The translations under genes were made by a program, and so were the position numbers. From JBAXHO01 sp037138855 (GTDB lineage: Bacteria > Patescibacteriota > Dojkabacteria > B142 > OLB20): a stretch of DNA of 27,081 nucleotides. The DNA lies in the NCBI GenBank assembly GCA_037138855.1, contig JBAXHO010000021.1, positions 1-27,081 on the forward strand, read 5' to 3'. The notes beneath the pieces were generated by a model that was not told the DNA's origin, did not search any database, and saw only the letters and a program-made list of their open reading frames with translations. Below, one piece after another: positions 16,007 to 23,092 of this stretch (positions are counted from its first letter, which is position 1; every line of letters starts with the position of its first letter).

Positions 16007-16124
16007 TTAACTCCTTCTCCAGCCAAATTTATCTGCTTGGTTTTTGAGCCAGGGATACCATTTTTTGGAAGGATCGGCATCTTTAACATGAATCCAGAAT
16101 AATATGAGTTTTTTTTACTGCCAA
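16007..16124 (-). pseudogene. Probable remnant of an RBBP9/YdeN-type alpha/beta hydrolase
   Basis: One minus-strand frame reads IHVKDADPSKKWYPWLKNQA then DKFGWRRS and stops at 16007. The spacing of IH, D-x-x-P and WYPWLK matches the N-terminus of RBBP9/YdeN-like hydrolases (HGW...P...WFPWL). A second frame supplies a possible start, TTG at 16124 giving MAVKKTHIIL, so a single frameshift near 16095-16110 would join the two. A run of eight T (16109-16116) lies nearby. Only about 35 codons remain of a normal ~190, and no catalytic Ser is left. The family call is tentative. Confidence 0.4.
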
Positions 16125-16149
16125 GTTATGTTTGTTAATTAGTAATTAT

Positions 16150-16278
16150 TTACTCAAATATCTGATACTCACCTTCCGAAACAACTTTTGTCTCATAATC
16201 GCACATTACAAAGTATCCTTTTTCCCAAGATTTGCTGAAAATGCATAAAACTTTATCTGATTTATAAACCCTGTCTAA
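16150..16278 (-). other. Orphan open stretch of about 42 codons without a start codon
   Basis: The minus-strand frame reads DRVYKSDKVLCIFSKSWEKG and then YFVMCDYETKVVSEGEYQIFE before a TAA at 16150. The amino-acid composition looks protein-like rather than random, but there is no usable start at its left end, and it sits among decayed sequences. It may be the tail of another lost gene. Nothing else is visible between the cupin and oxidoreductase genes. Confidence 0.25.
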
Positions 16279-16283
16279 CTATT

Positions 16284-17234
16284 CTAGATTACTTCTTTAG
16301 GTATTATGGATATTACAACATTTCCCTTCTTATGCCCTTTCTCGACATATCTGTGTGCTTCGACTATTTGTTCCAACGGATAAGTTCTATCAATAACCGA
16401 TTTTAACTTTCCCGACTCAATTAGATCTTTTAGGAATATTAAGTCAACAGTTTTTATTTTAATACTGTCTGAAGCCGTAAGAATGTTAAAATACTTGCCT
16501 GATTTACTTAGAGATCTCTTAATTTGTGAATGCGCTAACTTTCCAACTGCATCAAAAATAACGTCATATGTCTCATTATCTTGGGTGAAAGCGGATGTTG
16601 TATAATCAATGACTTTATCAGCCCCAAGTGATTTCACCATTGCTAAGTTGGAAGTACTGCATACCCCAATTACTTCGGCTCCAAAATTCTTAGCAAGTTG
16701 CACAGCAAAAGTACCTACACTTCCAGAAGCTCCATAAATAAGGACTTTTTGGCCTTTTTGAATATTTGCTTTTCTAAGAATAAGCAACGCAACTGTTCCT
16801 CCATTGGGAACCGGAGCAGCTGCTTCGTAGGTCATGTTTTTTGGCTTTATTGCAAGAACTCCTCTTTCTGGTAAACAAATATATTCGGCATATGCACCAA
16901 ATTTCATCATGTCGGTAGCGGCAAAAATAGGATCACCAACCTTAAATAAAGTAACATCTTTTCCTATTGCTTCGATATCTCCAGCAAGCTCCATTCCAAG
17001 AATTTTATTTTTCGGACCAGTGAAACCTAACATAAATCCCATTATAGGTTTGAACAAAATATCTTTTACAAAACCTAACCCAGGTTGAAAACTTCTGATT
17101 TTAGTGTCTCCGATATGTACTGTTGTAGCGTGGATTTTTATCAGTACTTCATTATATTTTGGAATGGGTGTCGCTACGTCTTGAAGTTGAAGTACTTCTG
17201 GAGATCCGTATTTTGTACATATTATTGCTTTCAT
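16284..17234 (-). CDS. Zinc-independent MDR-family NAD(P)-dependent oxidoreductase (quinone reductase-like)
   Basis: A medium-chain dehydrogenase/reductase. The N-terminal GroES-like domain opens MKAIICTKYGSPEVLQLQ and includes LGMELAGDIEAIG (79-91) and VGDPIFA. The Rossmann motif GASGSVG lies at 168-174, followed by AVQLAKNFGAEVIGV and the VKSLGADKVIDY signature. The catalytic-zinc Cys/His set of alcohol dehydrogenases is absent, which fits the zeta-crystallin/quinone oxidoreductase group. At 316 residues it is a little short: the segment before LIFLKDLIESGKLK is compressed compared with related proteins as I remember them. Its ATG overlaps the TGA of a DUF4386 tail remnant (ATGA at 17231-17234), so it was once coupled to that gene. 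Confidence 0.87.
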   Translation of the reverse strand: MKAIICTKYGSPEVLQLQDVATPIPKYNEVLIKIHATTVHIGDTKIRSFQPGLGFVKDILFKPIMGFMLGFTGPKNKILGMELAGDIEAIGKDVTLFKVGDPIFAATDMMKFGAYAEYICLPERGVLAIKPKNMTYEAAAPVPNGGTVALLILRKANIQKGQKVLIYGASGSVGTFAVQLAKNFGAEVIGVCSTSNLAMVKSLGADKVIDYTTSAFTQDNETYDVIFDAVGKLAHSQIKRSLSKSGKYFNILTASDSIKIKTVDLIFLKDLIESGKLKSVIDRTYPLEQIVEAHRYVEKGHKKGNVVISIIPKEVI

Positions 17235-17317
17235 ATTTTGTTTTCTGTTTTAGATAATTTAGCACCCCTGAGAACAAACCATATAATAAATATTACTTCT
17301 CCAATTGTTAATATATT
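17231..17317 (-). pseudogene. C-terminal tail remnant of a second DUF4386 gene
   Basis: Immediately after the stop of the intact DUF4386 gene, the same frame continues open for 28 codons: NILTIGEVIFIIWFVLRGAK then LSKTENKI and TGA. It aligns with the tail of the intact protein (SYTFIGEVVLLLWLLIKGVN...): both have T-x-I-G-E-V, hydrophobic-W-hydrophobic and [KR]-G. No start codon or body remains. It looks like the leftover of a tandem paralogue whose main part was lost, probably by recombination between two copies. Confidence 0.65.
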
Positions 17318-18022
17318 TTAAGTTCGATTCATATTACTCGTCGGAACATTAACACCTTTAATCAAAAGCCATAATAACAAAACCACTTCACCAATAAATG
17401 TATATGAGGAAATTGTTGTATTTAGATTTTGCGAGAAGAATACTATTAAAGAGTCAATAATATAACCAAACCCAGCCACAATCATTAAAATACCTATAAA
17501 TTTGGGAATATAATTTGATTTAAGAATCAAATAACCTAAAGGAAGCAACCAAAAGCCCCAAAATATTGCTGCAATATATCCTCCATATCGGCCTAAATCT
17601 AAGAATAACATTATTTGAGGATGTATTTGATCTACTCCCATATTATTTACATAATAGGAATTATTTAATAATTGTAAGACGGCGAAATGACTGATTTCGC
17701 TTAACATAGCAATCGGTGTTGCGATCAATGTGAATATGACCATTAATGTTGCTTGATCTTTATTTATCGATTTAAATATTTTGTACAAATATTGAGATAC
17801 AAACAGTGTTAATAGTGGAGTTATTAAAGCGCATAAAATACTCAGCTGGAATAAGAGAGTATTATTCATAATATTTTTCACTGTAGTTACAGAATCTCCT
17901 GGAATAGTAAGAGAAGGAATATATTTGAGGCCAAAAAATGCAGTAGGGGCTAGAAGTAAATATAGGAATCCAGCAATTCTGGCAGTTTTCTTCAGTGAAA
18001 TATTATTATCATTATTTGTCAT
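17318..18022 (-). CDS. DUF4386 family multi-pass membrane protein
   Basis: This 234-residue protein opens with KKTARIAGFLYLLLAPTAFF, the recognisable start of the DUF4386 family, and has about six hydrophobic segments (near 15-32, 50-75, 90-112, 143-165, 170-195, 200-222) linked by short loops. The family has no established biochemical role. It lies 35 bp downstream of the XRE regulator gene in the same direction and upstream of the oxidoreductase, so it is probably part of one transcript of four genes. A second, truncated copy of its tail follows directly. Confidence 0.85.
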   Translation of the reverse strand: MTNNDNNISLKKTARIAGFLYLLLAPTAFFGLKYIPSLTIPGDSVTTVKNIMNNTLLFQLSILCALITPLLTLFVSQYLYKIFKSINKDQATLMVIFTLIATPIAMLSEISHFAVLQLLNNSYYVNNMGVDQIHPQIMLFLDLGRYGGYIAAIFWGFWLLPLGYLILKSNYIPKFIGILMIVAGFGYIIDSLIVFFSQNLNTTISSYTFIGEVVLLLWLLIKGVNVPTSNMNRT

Positions 18023-18057
18023 AACTATATTTATAAAAATTTAAATTATCAATGTGT

Positions 18058-18276
18058 TTATTTTTGATTGATTTCATAATTAAATACTTCTCCAATAGCG
18101 ACTCCGAACACATTGGAAATTTTAAAAGCTAATTCTAATGAAGGTGAGTATTTATTGGCCTCCATGGCTACAATAGTTTGTCTAGATATACCTGCCTTTT
18201 CCGCAAGCTCCTGTTGTGTCATTTCGTTTGCAAAGAAACGTAGCCTTCGGATATTATTTGTAATAATAATTTTCAT
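18058..18276 (-). CDS. XRE-family helix-turn-helix regulator
   Basis: This 72-residue single-domain Cro/CI-type DNA-binding protein has the HTH MTQQELAEKAGISRQTIVAM (residues 19-38), then EANKYSPSLELAFKISNVFG and a GEVF terminus. The pattern is the small YgzD-like group that regulates its own operon with a neighbouring membrane protein. It starts 6 bp after the stop of that membrane protein. Unusually for this window it has a clear ribosome-binding site, AAAGGAG, 11 bp before the ATG. A promoter with a 7-bp dyad upstream of the operon (18808-18831) is a plausible target. Confidence 0.93.
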   Translation of the reverse strand: MKIIITNNIRRLRFFANEMTQQELAEKAGISRQTIVAMEANKYSPSLELAFKISNVFGVAIGEVFNYEINQK

Positions 18277-18300
18277 ATCTCTTCAAACTCCTTTCCTATA
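18277..18300 (-). promoter_or_regulatory. Strong Shine-Dalgarno for the XRE regulator
   Basis: On the minus strand AGGAAAGGAG precedes the ATG by 11 bp. Most other starts in the window have no such purine-rich core, so this site stands out and supports the chosen start of the regulator. Confidence 0.6.
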
Positions 18301-18768
18301 ATAATATAAGTTAATAAAGCCCTCAATTAAGGATCCTAAGCTAAATGATAAGAACATGATATTAAGCATCACAAATTGTGGGTAATTCAAAACTAAAGTA
18401 ATTAGACCACCGACAAATCCGATTCCAATAAAAATATAGCCAAATTTTGTTGACTTTAACTCGATTAATTTATCCATCTCGTCCTCAATCAGCGAAGCTT
18501 CAAGTGTGCTGTTAATTTTTTTCTCATCGGTCTCTCTATTCTTAACGGCTACAGCTATTGCCAATAGAATATGATAAATAATTTGAGTAATTATCATGAT
18601 TACAATACCTAAGCTTATGAAGACTAACATAGTGCTTGCCCAAAATTTCAAATCGTCAGAAACGATAGTACCAGATTGATACTTCGTAAATGCATATATA
18701 CAATATGCGACTATAATTAATGTACCTGAAACTATATTTACAATTGTTCTTTTTTCTTGATATGACAT
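18283..18768 (-). CDS. DUF2178-like four-helix membrane protein, partner of the XRE regulator
   Basis: The frame is open from 18825, but the Met at 18768 (MSYQEKRTIVNIVSG) matches the usual start of this group and leaves a 34-nt leader after the promoter. From that start, about 161 residues carry four hydrophobic segments: near 10-28, 43-68, 104-123 and 130-150, with a charged cytoplasmic loop (KNRETDEKKINSTLEASLIE) between the two pairs. Such proteins are regularly encoded next to a small XRE regulator; their function is unknown. It is the first gene of the operon that continues through the regulator, DUF4386 and the oxidoreductase. Confidence 0.75.
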   Translation of the reverse strand: MSYQEKRTIVNIVSGTLIIVAYCIYAFTKYQSGTIVSDDLKFWASTMLVFISLGIVIMIITQIIYHILLAIAVAVKNRETDEKKINSTLEASLIEDEMDKLIELKSTKFGYIFIGIGFVGGLITLVLNYPQFVMLNIMFLSFSLGSLIEGFINLYYYRKGV

Positions 18769-18807
18769 GATTAATATACTTTTTGTTAATAAATAATTTA
18801 ATATTCT

Positions 18808-18837
18808 TAATGTAATATATTTCATACATTATGTCAA
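18808..18837 (-). promoter_or_regulatory. Promoter with embedded operator-like dyad for the XRE operon
   Basis: On the minus strand, a perfect -35 TTGACA (plus 18832-18837) and -10 TACATT (plus 18809-18814) are 17 bp apart. A 7-bp perfect inverted repeat, TAATGTA...TACATTA with a 10-bp spacer (18808-18831), lies from just after the -35 through the -10. A repressor bound there would block RNA polymerase; the XRE protein in the operon is the obvious candidate. Confidence 0.6.
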
Positions 18838-18958
18838 GAGAAATGTACATAAAAAGTGAATACTATAATTTAAAAGAATAGCTTCAAACAGCCTGATAAC
18901 TAATCCCTGTAAAAAAAAAGAATTTAATGTTATATTTAAAAAATATTAATAAATCTGT

Positions 18959-19393
18959 ATGAAATTTAAAATGCAAAAAAAAATTACCATCGGTTTAGTA
19001 TTATTTAGTCTTATTGTATTCCATGGTAATCAAGTTGTTAACGCATCGCGTGCTCCTGACTTTTTAGCATATAACAAACAAACAAATGAATGTTCTTTAT
19101 ACTGGCCTGGTGATGAATTTGTATTTTATAAACTTCCTGCAGGCTGGGAAATGGGATCATACATTATTTCAGAAAATATTAAGCAAGAAATTAAGCAAGA
19201 ATGTGAATTAAAGGGTTATAAATACATCGAGAATATAAATGGAATCCATAGGATAACTACTGATTATGGTATGCAACTTACTATACAGAGTTTACTGCCA
19301 ATATTGGTATTTTTGTTTCTTATAATCTTGATTATCGTAGGAATTGTAGCAATTATTTTAAAACGAAAAAAATTATCCAGAGTGAAATTATGA
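18959..19393 (+). CDS. Small protein with signal peptide and C-terminal membrane anchor, unknown function
   Basis: This 144-residue protein has an N-terminal signal peptide (KKITIGLVLFSLIVFHGNQVVNA, split as KKITIGLVLFSLIVF and HGNQVVNA, cleavage after NA-S), an external domain of about 80 residues with two Cys (near 45 and 77) and a YWPGDEFVFYKLPAGWEMG stretch, then a membrane segment (about 110-134) and a short basic tail (KRKKLSR). The topology is therefore external with an internal tail. No family is recognised. It is the only plus-strand gene in this region and is flanked by non-coding sequence on both sides. Confidence 0.65.
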   Translation: MKFKMQKKITIGLVLFSLIVFHGNQVVNASRAPDFLAYNKQTNECSLYWPGDEFVFYKLPAGWEMGSYIISENIKQEIKQECELKGYKYIENINGIHRITTDYGMQLTIQSLLPILVFLFLIILIIVGIVAIILKRKKLSRVKL

Positions 19394-19429
19394 TCAGCCT
19401 CTCATTAAGCTGGCAGTAATCGTTCGGAG

Positions 19430-19470
19430 GCAGAATAAAGACTTTGTAATACAAATTCTAATTATTCTGC
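19430..19470. repeat. Long inverted repeat downstream of the small membrane protein
   Basis: GCAGAATAA (19430-19438) and TTATTCTGC (19462-19470) form a perfect 9-bp stem. Inside the loop, TTTGTA-A-TACAAA can form a second 6-bp stem. No T-run follows on either strand, so it is not a typical intrinsic terminator. A separate 7-bp inverted repeat, GTACTGT (19476-19482) with ACAGTAC (19508-19514), lies between it and the tRNA gene. Confidence 0.5.
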
Positions 19471-19513
19471 ACAACGTACTGTATTCACTCGATTTCCAAT
19501 CTCGCGAACAGTA

Positions 19514-19600
19514 CGGAGGAGGCGGGGTTCGAACCCGCGTGGCACTTACGTACCGCGTCGCTTTCCAGGCGAGCCCTTTAGACCACTCAGGCACCCCTCC
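19514..19600 (-). tRNA. tRNA-Ser (anticodon GGA)
   Basis: The 87-nt minus-strand gene starts GGAGGGG and ends CTCCTCC plus discriminator G. The acceptor stem pairs fully with one G-U. The D-arm contains GAGTGGTCTAAAGGGC, the anticodon loop is CTGGAAA (anticodon GGA, reading UCC/UCU), the variable arm is long (class II, as expected for Ser), and the T-arm is GCGGG-TTCGAAC-CCCGC. CCA is not encoded. It may share a transcript with upstream sequence, since no clear promoter is visible just before it. Confidence 0.95.
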
Positions 19601-19605
19601 ACGTC

Positions 19606-19907
19606 GGAAATGTTCTCCAGCATCCGTTTCAAAACAAAGACAGTTTTAAAACTCCTGCTTCCGAAATTTCCTCCTTTGAAAAATCAACTCCTAAGGTCGT
19701 TAATTTTTTGCTTTTTTAATAACCAATTCTTATTTGTGGAAATGTTCTCCAGCATCAATCAGGCCCTTATCCAGGATCCTGACTTCAGCATCCACAAAAT
19801 TCTTCCTTTAAAAATTAATTCCTAGGGTCATTAATTTTTTTTCAACATTTCAAAGACAGTTTTAAAACTCCTGCTTCCGAAATTCGATCCTGAACTTGTT
19901 TCAGGAC
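19606..19907. repeat. Repeat-rich non-coding block between tRNA-Ser and the LCP genes
   Basis: The 356 bp between the tRNA and the LCP stop hold no convincing gene but several direct repeats: GGAAATGTTCTCCAGCATC at 19606-19624 and 19738-19756 (19 bp, exact); a 34-bp exact repeat at 19635-19668 and 19852-19885 (begins CAAAGACAG, ends CCGAAATT); and a degenerate pair around 19673-19712 and 19806-19842 (CCTTT...CTA-GGTC-TTAATTTTTT). At 19889-19907 TCCTGAA-CTTGT-TTCAGGA is a perfect hairpin. The order A-B-C then A-C-B suggests duplication with rearrangement. Confidence 0.75.
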
Positions 19908-19956
19908 GAGTTTCACTATTCGATTTCACTCAAAATACGATTCTCGAATTATAACA

Positions 19957-21510
19957 TCAATTACTAGGATTGACACTAGGAGCTGCAACTTCTTCCAGGC
20001 CAATTACTACTAAAATATCCTCGCCTTTGGCACTTCTGGAAAGACCTAATGTAGCTGGATCAACGGTTTCAATTACAGCAGTTTCGCCAAAGAATTTCTG
20101 AAGATAATCAAGACTTTTCGGCTTAGTTGCTCCAGAAAAATCATAAATATGAATCCCAGCAAGAGCGGGATTTATATCACCACTTTCAATAAAAATTCCC
20201 TTTGAATATTTTGCTTCATTTTTTAATTTTTCTGCCAGGCTATCTCCAGTAAAAGGTACTCCTGATAGATTACGAATCATAATTTTTGGTGTTTCCCGGA
20301 AAAAATCCGGATAGGTTTGCACACGATTGATTTCTGCCTGAATACTTTTGTATGAAGTATCTTTCGCTTTGATATTATAGCCCGGAACACTTACCACATA
20401 ACTATAAAGACCACCTCCAAAATATGGATCCAATATCAGATTGACCGGATCACGATCCGCAGTATCAATAAAAGTTAACCCAGCAAGAATATCTTCAAAA
20501 CTAAAATCAAATCTCACATTTTTATTATATGTAGTAATTAATTCTGAATACTTCTCTGCCCGCTCACTAAGTGTCATATCTTCTGACAATAATTTAGTTT
20601 TAATGGCTGTAAGAACTTCCTGCTGACGTCTAGCCCGGGAATAATCACTTCCATAATAATCAGGACCATGATACATATAACGAAATCGGGCATAAACAAG
20701 TCCTCTTTGTCCATCTACTACCTGACAGCCCTTAGTATATTCAAAACGTAACCAGCCAGGATCACCTGGTTTGCGATAATCATTGGGATATTTTGCTGTG
20801 ACAGCATCTTTCGGGCAGATTTCAATTCCACCAATAGCATCTATGCCTTCAATTACACCTTCTAATTTTATTGTAATTAAATAATGTACAGGCTGACCAG
20901 TAATTTTTGTTACCATTTCCTTCAAATAACGATACGGATCACTAGGATCTTTTTTATAAGTATAAGCATAAACAGCATTGATTTTAGAGCCATATTCATC
21001 CACATAAAAATCACGGGGAATACTAATCATCGTCAATTTTTGATTGGCATGATTAAAGGATAACATCATGATTGTATCGGTATTCATTAAACCGGAACCA
21101 CTCCAGCCATCAGACCTAGAATCAATTCCTACAATTAATGCATTGGTAAAGCCATTTGTTTGCTTTAATTGCGGTTTAAAAGCATCAGTCCAACATTCCG
21201 GATTCATGATATTGGTACAGGCTACTTTTTCACCTTTAGAGTTGAAGTTTTCTACTCTAGTACTGATTTGTTTTATTCGATAATATCCAAAAGCAAGTAA
21301 AGCAAATATGCCAAGAATTAAGAATAAAAAAAATAATTTTGCAACAGGAATTTTGAAACTATGATGTTTAACTTTTAAACGTTTGGGAAGCTTAATTTTT
21401 TTTTTAGAAACTTTGATCTGTGGCTTTTCTTCAATAATTGTTAGCTTAGAATTGGTTGACTTTTTTTTCAACCGAAACTTCTGGCTAAGCTTGAGGGCAA
21501 ATTCTCGCAT
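19957..21510 (-). CDS. LytR-CpsA-Psr (LCP) family ligase with LytR_C domain, copy 1
   Basis: LCP enzymes transfer glycopolymers from lipid carriers to the cell wall. This 517-residue protein has a basic cytoplasmic N-terminus (1-55), one membrane helix (about 58-78) and an external LCP domain: IVGIDSR (127-132), MNTDT (142-146), SIPRDF (163-168), VYARFRY and RRQQE motifs with the conserved Arg residues that bind the pyrophosphate lipid. The LytR_C domain starts near 412 (PKIMIRNLSG) and runs to about 505. Cys98 and Cys106 (CTNIMNPECW) lie just outside the membrane and are shared with copy 2. It follows copy 2 after 19 bp and is the last gene of the surface operon. Confidence 0.93.
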   Translation of the reverse strand: MREFALKLSQKFRLKKKSTNSKLTIIEEKPQIKVSKKKIKLPKRLKVKHHSFKIPVAKLFFLFLILGIFALLAFGYYRIKQISTRVENFNSKGEKVACTNIMNPECWTDAFKPQLKQTNGFTNALIVGIDSRSDGWSGSGLMNTDTIMMLSFNHANQKLTMISIPRDFYVDEYGSKINAVYAYTYKKDPSDPYRYLKEMVTKITGQPVHYLITIKLEGVIEGIDAIGGIEICPKDAVTAKYPNDYRKPGDPGWLRFEYTKGCQVVDGQRGLVYARFRYMYHGPDYYGSDYSRARRQQEVLTAIKTKLLSEDMTLSERAEKYSELITTYNKNVRFDFSFEDILAGLTFIDTADRDPVNLILDPYFGGGLYSYVVSVPGYNIKAKDTSYKSIQAEINRVQTYPDFFRETPKIMIRNLSGVPFTGDSLAEKLKNEAKYSKGIFIESGDINPALAGIHIYDFSGATKPKSLDYLQKFFGETAVIETVDPATLGLSRSAKGEDILVVIGLEEVAAPSVNPSN

Positions 21511-21529
21511 GAATCAGAGATAAAAGATA

Positions 21530-23092
21530 TTAATTTGTTGTAACTATAGGAATACTGATAGCATCTGGTCCAATCAGAATCAAGATATCTTCATTTTTAC
21601 TACTACGGGCCTGTGCATATTCTTCCGGAGGAAATTCATCCAGAGCTGCTACATTTAAATAAGTCAAAATATATTTTAAACTTTTTGGTTTAGCTCCCTG
21701 ACTAAGATCAAATACTTTAATTCCGGAAAATTTTTCTGAAGCATTTCCCTTTTCCAGATAAATTCCAGCAGGATATTTTGCTTCATTTTTGAGTTTCTGG
21801 GCGAGATTCTCTGCACTGAGATCAGCTCCAGAAAGATTTCGAATCATGATCTTGGGAGTTTCCTGATAAAATTCCGACCACTTCCAGATATTAGTTAATT
21901 CAGCTTGAATACTTTGATAGCTGGCATCTTTTGCTTTTATTTTATAAACTGCATCCGAGGCAGTAATGATAAATTTATTTAAACCACCAAAATTGGGATC
22001 TAATACAATATTAATCGGATCGCGATCGGCAGAATTAATAAAACTTAAACCAGCAAGAATATCTTCAAAACTGATATCAACTTGCACGGTATCTTTAAAA
22101 GTCTGCATTAATTCATAATATTTTTCAGCTCGATCACTTACGCTCAAATCTTCACTTAACATTTTATTTTTTATGGCTTCCAATACTTCCTGCTGTCTAC
22201 GACCTCGATCAAAATCACTCGCCATATATCCAGGGCCACTTTTTAAATACCGAAATCTGGCATACACAAGTGATTTATTGCCATCTAATTGCTGACAACC
22301 CGCTGGGAAATCAAAATAATTCCAGCCTGGTTCACCTGGCTTGGGATAATCCACTGGATATTTCGCAATAAAAGCTTCTTTGGGACAAACTTCTATACCG
22401 CCGATTGCATCCACTCCTTTGATCACACCTTCCAAATTTACTCTTACCAAATAATGAATTTCCTTACCGGTAATTTTGGTAATTACTTCTTTCAAAACTT
22501 TATAAGGATCATCAGGATTTTTCTTATATGTATAAGCATAAATGGCATTGACTTTCGCACTATACTCTGGAATCCAAAAATCCCGAGGAATACTGATCAT
22601 CATTGTTTTTTGGGTAGTATGATCAAATGAAGCAACGATTAGGGTATCTGTATTCATCAAACCAGCAGAAGCACCAGAAGCTCGAGAATCGATGCCAATA
22701 ATCAAGGCATTAGTAAAACCATTGGTTTGTTTCAGTTGTGGCTTGAATGCTGCTGTCCAGCAATCTGGATTTAAAATATTGGTACATTGAACTTTTTCCC
22801 CTGATTGATTTGTATTTTCTACCCGACTACTAATAACCTGCATGCGATAAAAGCCATAACCCAAAAAAACCAAAATCAAAATTGAAAAACATAAAAAAAA
22901 TGTTCTTTTTTTAGATAATTTAAATTTGTTAGTAAATGAAAATTTCTTAGACTTGGTAATAATATTATTAAACTTTCTATTACGGATTATATTAGAACTA
23001 ATCAGGGGTTTAGCAATCTTATCCTCAGGTTTAGAAGTACCAGTTTTACTCAATTTTGACTTAGGTGTAATTTTCACATTAATTGCTCTCAT
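21530..23092 (-). CDS. LytR-CpsA-Psr (LCP) family ligase with LytR_C domain, copy 2
   Basis: A 520-residue paralogue of the adjacent gene, with the same order: basic N-terminal tail of about 65 residues, one membrane helix (FLCFSILILVFLGYGFYRM), Cys pair CTNILNPDCW, LCP motifs (IIGIDSRASG, MNTDTLIV, SIPRDFWIPEY, VYARFRYLKSG, RGRRQQE) and a C-terminal LytR_C domain (PKIMIRNLSGADLS). Similarity extends over the full length, so the pair arose by tandem duplication. Its ATG overlaps the RNase H stop (ATGA at 23089-23092), so it is translationally coupled to that gene. Two copies suggest two acceptor or donor polymers, as in Gram-positive bacteria with several LCPs. Confidence 0.93.
   Translation of the reverse strand: MRAINVKITPKSKLSKTGTSKPEDKIAKPLISSNIIRNRKFNNIITKSKKFSFTNKFKLSKKRTFFLCFSILILVFLGYGFYRMQVISSRVENTNQSGEKVQCTNILNPDCWTAAFKPQLKQTNGFTNALIIGIDSRASGASAGLMNTDTLIVASFDHTTQKTMMISIPRDFWIPEYSAKVNAIYAYTYKKNPDDPYKVLKEVITKITGKEIHYLVRVNLEGVIKGVDAIGGIEVCPKEAFIAKYPVDYPKPGEPGWNYFDFPAGCQQLDGNKSLVYARFRYLKSGPGYMASDFDRGRRQQEVLEAIKNKMLSEDLSVSDRAEKYYELMQTFKDTVQVDISFEDILAGLSFINSADRDPINIVLDPNFGGLNKFIITASDAVYKIKAKDASYQSIQAELTNIWKWSEFYQETPKIMIRNLSGADLSAENLAQKLKNEAKYPAGIYLEKGNASEKFSGIKVFDLSQGAKPKSLKYILTYLNVAALDEFPPEEYAQARSSKNEDILILIGPDAISIPIVTTN

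Noticed and set aside
16834..17321. Two plus-strand frames over the oxidoreductase gene
   Set aside because: Antisense shadows of a well-conserved MDR gene.
18656..18850. 64-codon minus-strand frame overlapping the start of the XRE partner gene
   Set aside because: Out of frame with the better-supported membrane protein, and it covers the promoter and dyad.
19394..19594. 66-codon minus-strand open frame beginning MPEWSKGLAWKA
   Set aside because: It runs along the tRNA-Ser gene; its start and much of its length are tRNA sequence translated, a common false gene.
19610..19825. 71-codon plus-strand frame in the repeat block
   Set aside because: Built from duplicated non-coding units; repeated FSSI and LPL segments follow the DNA repeats, with no protein-like conservation.
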